Shown in pieces: positions 61,936 to 64,000 of a DNA stretch of 64,000 nucleotides. The DNA is from Sipunculus nudus. Taxonomy: Eukaryota; Annelida; Sipuncula; Golfingiida; Sipunculidae. Where the stretch lies: assembly GCA_026874595.1 (NCBI GenBank), contig CM049314.1, forward strand, positions 35,819,229 to 35,883,228, given 5' to 3'. Made by a program: the position numbers and the translations under genes. The notes below the pieces were generated by a model. That model was not told where the DNA came from, did no database searches, and was given only the letters and a program-made list of their open reading frames with translations. Each line of letters begins with the position of its first letter. The stretch's first letter is position 1.

Positions 61936-62696
61936 ACCCTATAGTTGAATTTGTTTTGATTATTTTAGCTAGCCCCCACATATAATAAACACGTTGATAT
62001 AAACAAAAGAAGCAGTCTGTGTGCGGTGATATCCACGTTTTCTGTCCTATTTTTAAAAAGCTCCAAGGGATTACATTTATTTATCAAGCTCAGATAAATG
62101 ATTGGGCCCCTTAATGTTTGTTTTATGCGTTGCTCAATGGAGTCAGGTACGGAATTCTACAATTTTTACTTACCTTTACTTCGTGTTGAAGTGAATTGTA
62201 ACCTAAAGATTCTGTAATTGTGTCACTCTCGATCCAACTTATAAAGATCTCTCCAAAACTAAACTGTAATAACACTTTGTTATACGCAATATTCTCATAA
62301 CCTTTTTTTTATTATTACTGCGGAAACAATATCGTAGTTTATATAAAACAGCTCTGCTAAGTGTTACAGTCCATGTAATTGATCTGACTCAAATTACACA
62401 AGTGAATTTCTACCAAAAAAAATACTCTGGTTTAAGACATATACGGCATCAATATATTTGCGTCTATTCCTGTTATCTGATACCCAGTTTTATGACCGTA
62501 AACTTCTGTACGCACTTTATGACAGACTGAGAAGGTCTTGACACGAATAAGGTACGTCCAGTGTATGTCCACTAACATAGTTCAAGACTATAAAGTCGTA
62601 TAGTTCCCCTGTCAAGACTCAAATGGTCATTACAATATATATAATTATGTGATCTCATATTCAGGAGAACGTCAGATGGGTTATTATAATATAAAC

Positions 62697-62766
<70 letters not shown>
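62697..62766. repeat. (TA)n microsatellite
   Basis: Pure TA run. ATATAATACTGGTATATAAT repeats follow and recur near 49285, so the surroundings are also a dispersed repeat. Confidence 0.9.
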
Positions 62767-62770
<4 letters not shown>

Positions 62771-62889
62771 CTGGTATATATAATATTAGTATGCAAATAA
62801 TACTAGTATATACATAATGTTAGACATATATATATACATTTATATATATAAATATATAATATCAGTATATATAATATCGGTATATAATG

Positions 62890-62995
62890 AAAATAATAAT
62901 AGTAATTTTAAAATAATAATAATCATCATCATCATACTCCTCAATACTATATCTGATAATGGGTCCTAAGGCTGAATTGAGAAACATTGATCTAG
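62890..62995 (+). repeat. Dispersed repeat, partner of 48615-48828
   Basis: ATAATAATCATCATCATCAT then CTGATAATGGGTCCTAAGGC and TGAATTGAGAAACATTGAT, the reverse complement of the 48.6 kb copy. Confidence 0.7.
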
Positions 62996-63053
62996 GGAGT
63001 CTACACTAGGATGCCGCAATCAAATTTGATCATGAGTTTAATTATTGGTCTCG

Positions 63054-63535
63054 TAAGGCCAAAAAAAAATAAAAGGTATGGTTCTCAGGCACCGCCCGCA
63101 TCAATTTTAAACCCCCGCATCAAAAATTTTGATTTTGATTTTTAATAGAAACTTGCCAAATTTTGTGCTGCAACACCTCGGACATTTCTTTCAAGAAGAT
63201 AAAATCATACAATTTCCTTTTTTTTTATGTAGTGCTTTTACTTGTTTAGCAAAATAAATCTGTTATTATCATGCTTTTCCCTAATCATTTGTCATTTTTA
63301 TCGAAACATACCAAAAAATTAAAAATTAAAAAACCGCCCGCCCGCATTGATTTCTGAAAAAAAGTGCCTGAGAACCATACCTTTTTTTTATTTTGGCCTT
63401 ATTATCAAGCTTTTCCCTAATCATTTGTCATTTTTATCGAAACATACCAAAAAATTAAAAATAAAAAAACCGCCCGCCCGCATTGATTTCTGAAAAAAAG
63501 TGCCTGAGAACCATACCTTTTTTTATTTTGGCCTA
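63054..63535 (+). mobile_element. MITE, TAAGGCCAAAA family, copy 3 with tandem half-copy
   Basis: 63054-63401 is a full element (TAAGGCCAAAA...TTTTGGCCTTA). Its right ~134 bp (TTATCAAGCTTTTCCCTAAT ... TTTTGGCC) is repeated almost exactly at 63402-63535. Confidence 0.85.
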
Positions 63536-63589
63536 AATCATATTTAATAATGGGTCGAATTTTGCTCCTACTTTGTACTCGCTCCATCG

Positions 63590-63715
63590 ACCTCTTATGA
63601 CATTAAGACTATTTTATCGTAGCCATGTATGCGTTTCCAGAAAAAACAGTGTACCAGCCCAGCGAGGAGTACATTTCATTTTGATTGACAGCTTGCCGGC
63701 CAAGCATCCTGCGTA
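63590..63715 (+). repeat. Dispersed repeat, partner of 34560-34710
   Basis: Shares CGTAGCCATGTAT, ACCAGCC(C)AG.GAGG and GCCGGCCAAGCATCCTG with the 34.6 kb copy. Confidence 0.55.
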
Positions 63716-63855
63716 CTTACACCACAGACTCGGACAGACATGCCCGACACCCTGCCGGCATGGAGCCTTTTGCTCACACTCGACTGGGTATCGGACGAAT
63801 CTTTCCCAGCCTGTTTTTACATATGTTTTGATTGACACCTATCCTGTACAGTAAC

Positions 63856-64000
63856 TAGAGCCCTGCGCGGGCCGGAATTTAGAGCCCGCACCCGCCCCGC
63901 AAAATAAACCTAAGGCCCGCGACCGCACCTCCCCGCAGTTGTGAAAACCCGCCTCGCACCGCCCCGCACCGATAAAAAAAATCGACCCGCACCCGCCCCG
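63856..64000. repeat. GC-rich repeat cut by the window end
   Basis: TAGAGCCCTGCGCGGGCC followed by degenerate CCCGCACCCGCCCCGC words in strong contrast to the AT-rich surroundings. Likely a dispersed element terminus. Confidence 0.5.

Overview
The window is eukaryotic DNA from an invertebrate animal. Genes have GT/AG introns, the sequence is AT-rich, and repeats are very dense: long (TA)n tracts, minisatellites, MITEs, and DIRS, LINE, GIY-YIG and LTR-type retroelement remnants. A membrane-anchored IgGFc-binding-domain receptor and oxytocin/vasopressin-neurophysin genes suggest a marine bilaterian, perhaps a mollusc or other lophotrochozoan. The species assignment is inference and weak. Most open frames in the window are repeat artefacts. 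Only three host genes can be assembled, all from split exons.

Region by region. (1) 4.06-14.83 kb, + strand: a seven-exon gene whose exon phases all join to give 651 residues. It has a signal peptide, an IgGFc-binding domain, two homologous 66-nt stalk exons, one transmembrane segment, and a tyrosine-rich tail with an ITAM-like pair, YTxL repeats about 23 residues apart and a terminal YxxM. Its second intron holds a ~4.1 kb foldback-type transposon with a perfect 8-bp flanking duplication. (2) 19.6-21.8 kb: a ~26-bp minisatellite split by four short LTR-like units with three short internal segments. These form a TRIM-like tandem array whose LTRs carry tRNA-type A and B boxes. (3) 24.9-28.4 kb (+) and 39.6-44.4 kb (-): two paralogous, tail-to-tail genes of the oxytocin/vasopressin-neurophysin family. 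Both have divergent hormone sequences without the usual amidation signal, and eroded neurophysin C-termini. Between them lie a tandem array of GGTGGCGCCACC palindromes, a hAT-like element, a 1.48 kb TIR element and a MITE. (4) 44.5-52.5 kb: MITEs, (TA)n-bearing repeats, two GIY-YIG retroelement fragments, a foldback MITE with a 48-bp perfect palindrome, and 20-bp and ~15-bp minisatellites. (5) 52.9-57.3 kb: a decayed DIRS-like element joined directly to a 5'-truncated LINE. (6) 57.3-64 kb: mostly anonymous AT-rich sequence with dispersed repeats, several of which match copies elsewhere in the window.

The two neuropeptide genes share the MWRC start, the Gly20/Cys21 hormone position, phase-0 introns, a 5'UTR splice acceptor just before the ATG, and a 96-nt central exon, so they are clearly duplicates. 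The receptor gene looks intact and suggests a cell-surface recognition molecule coupled to tyrosine phosphorylation. The most interesting items are this receptor, the divergent neuropeptide pair and the tRNA-promoter TRIM array.
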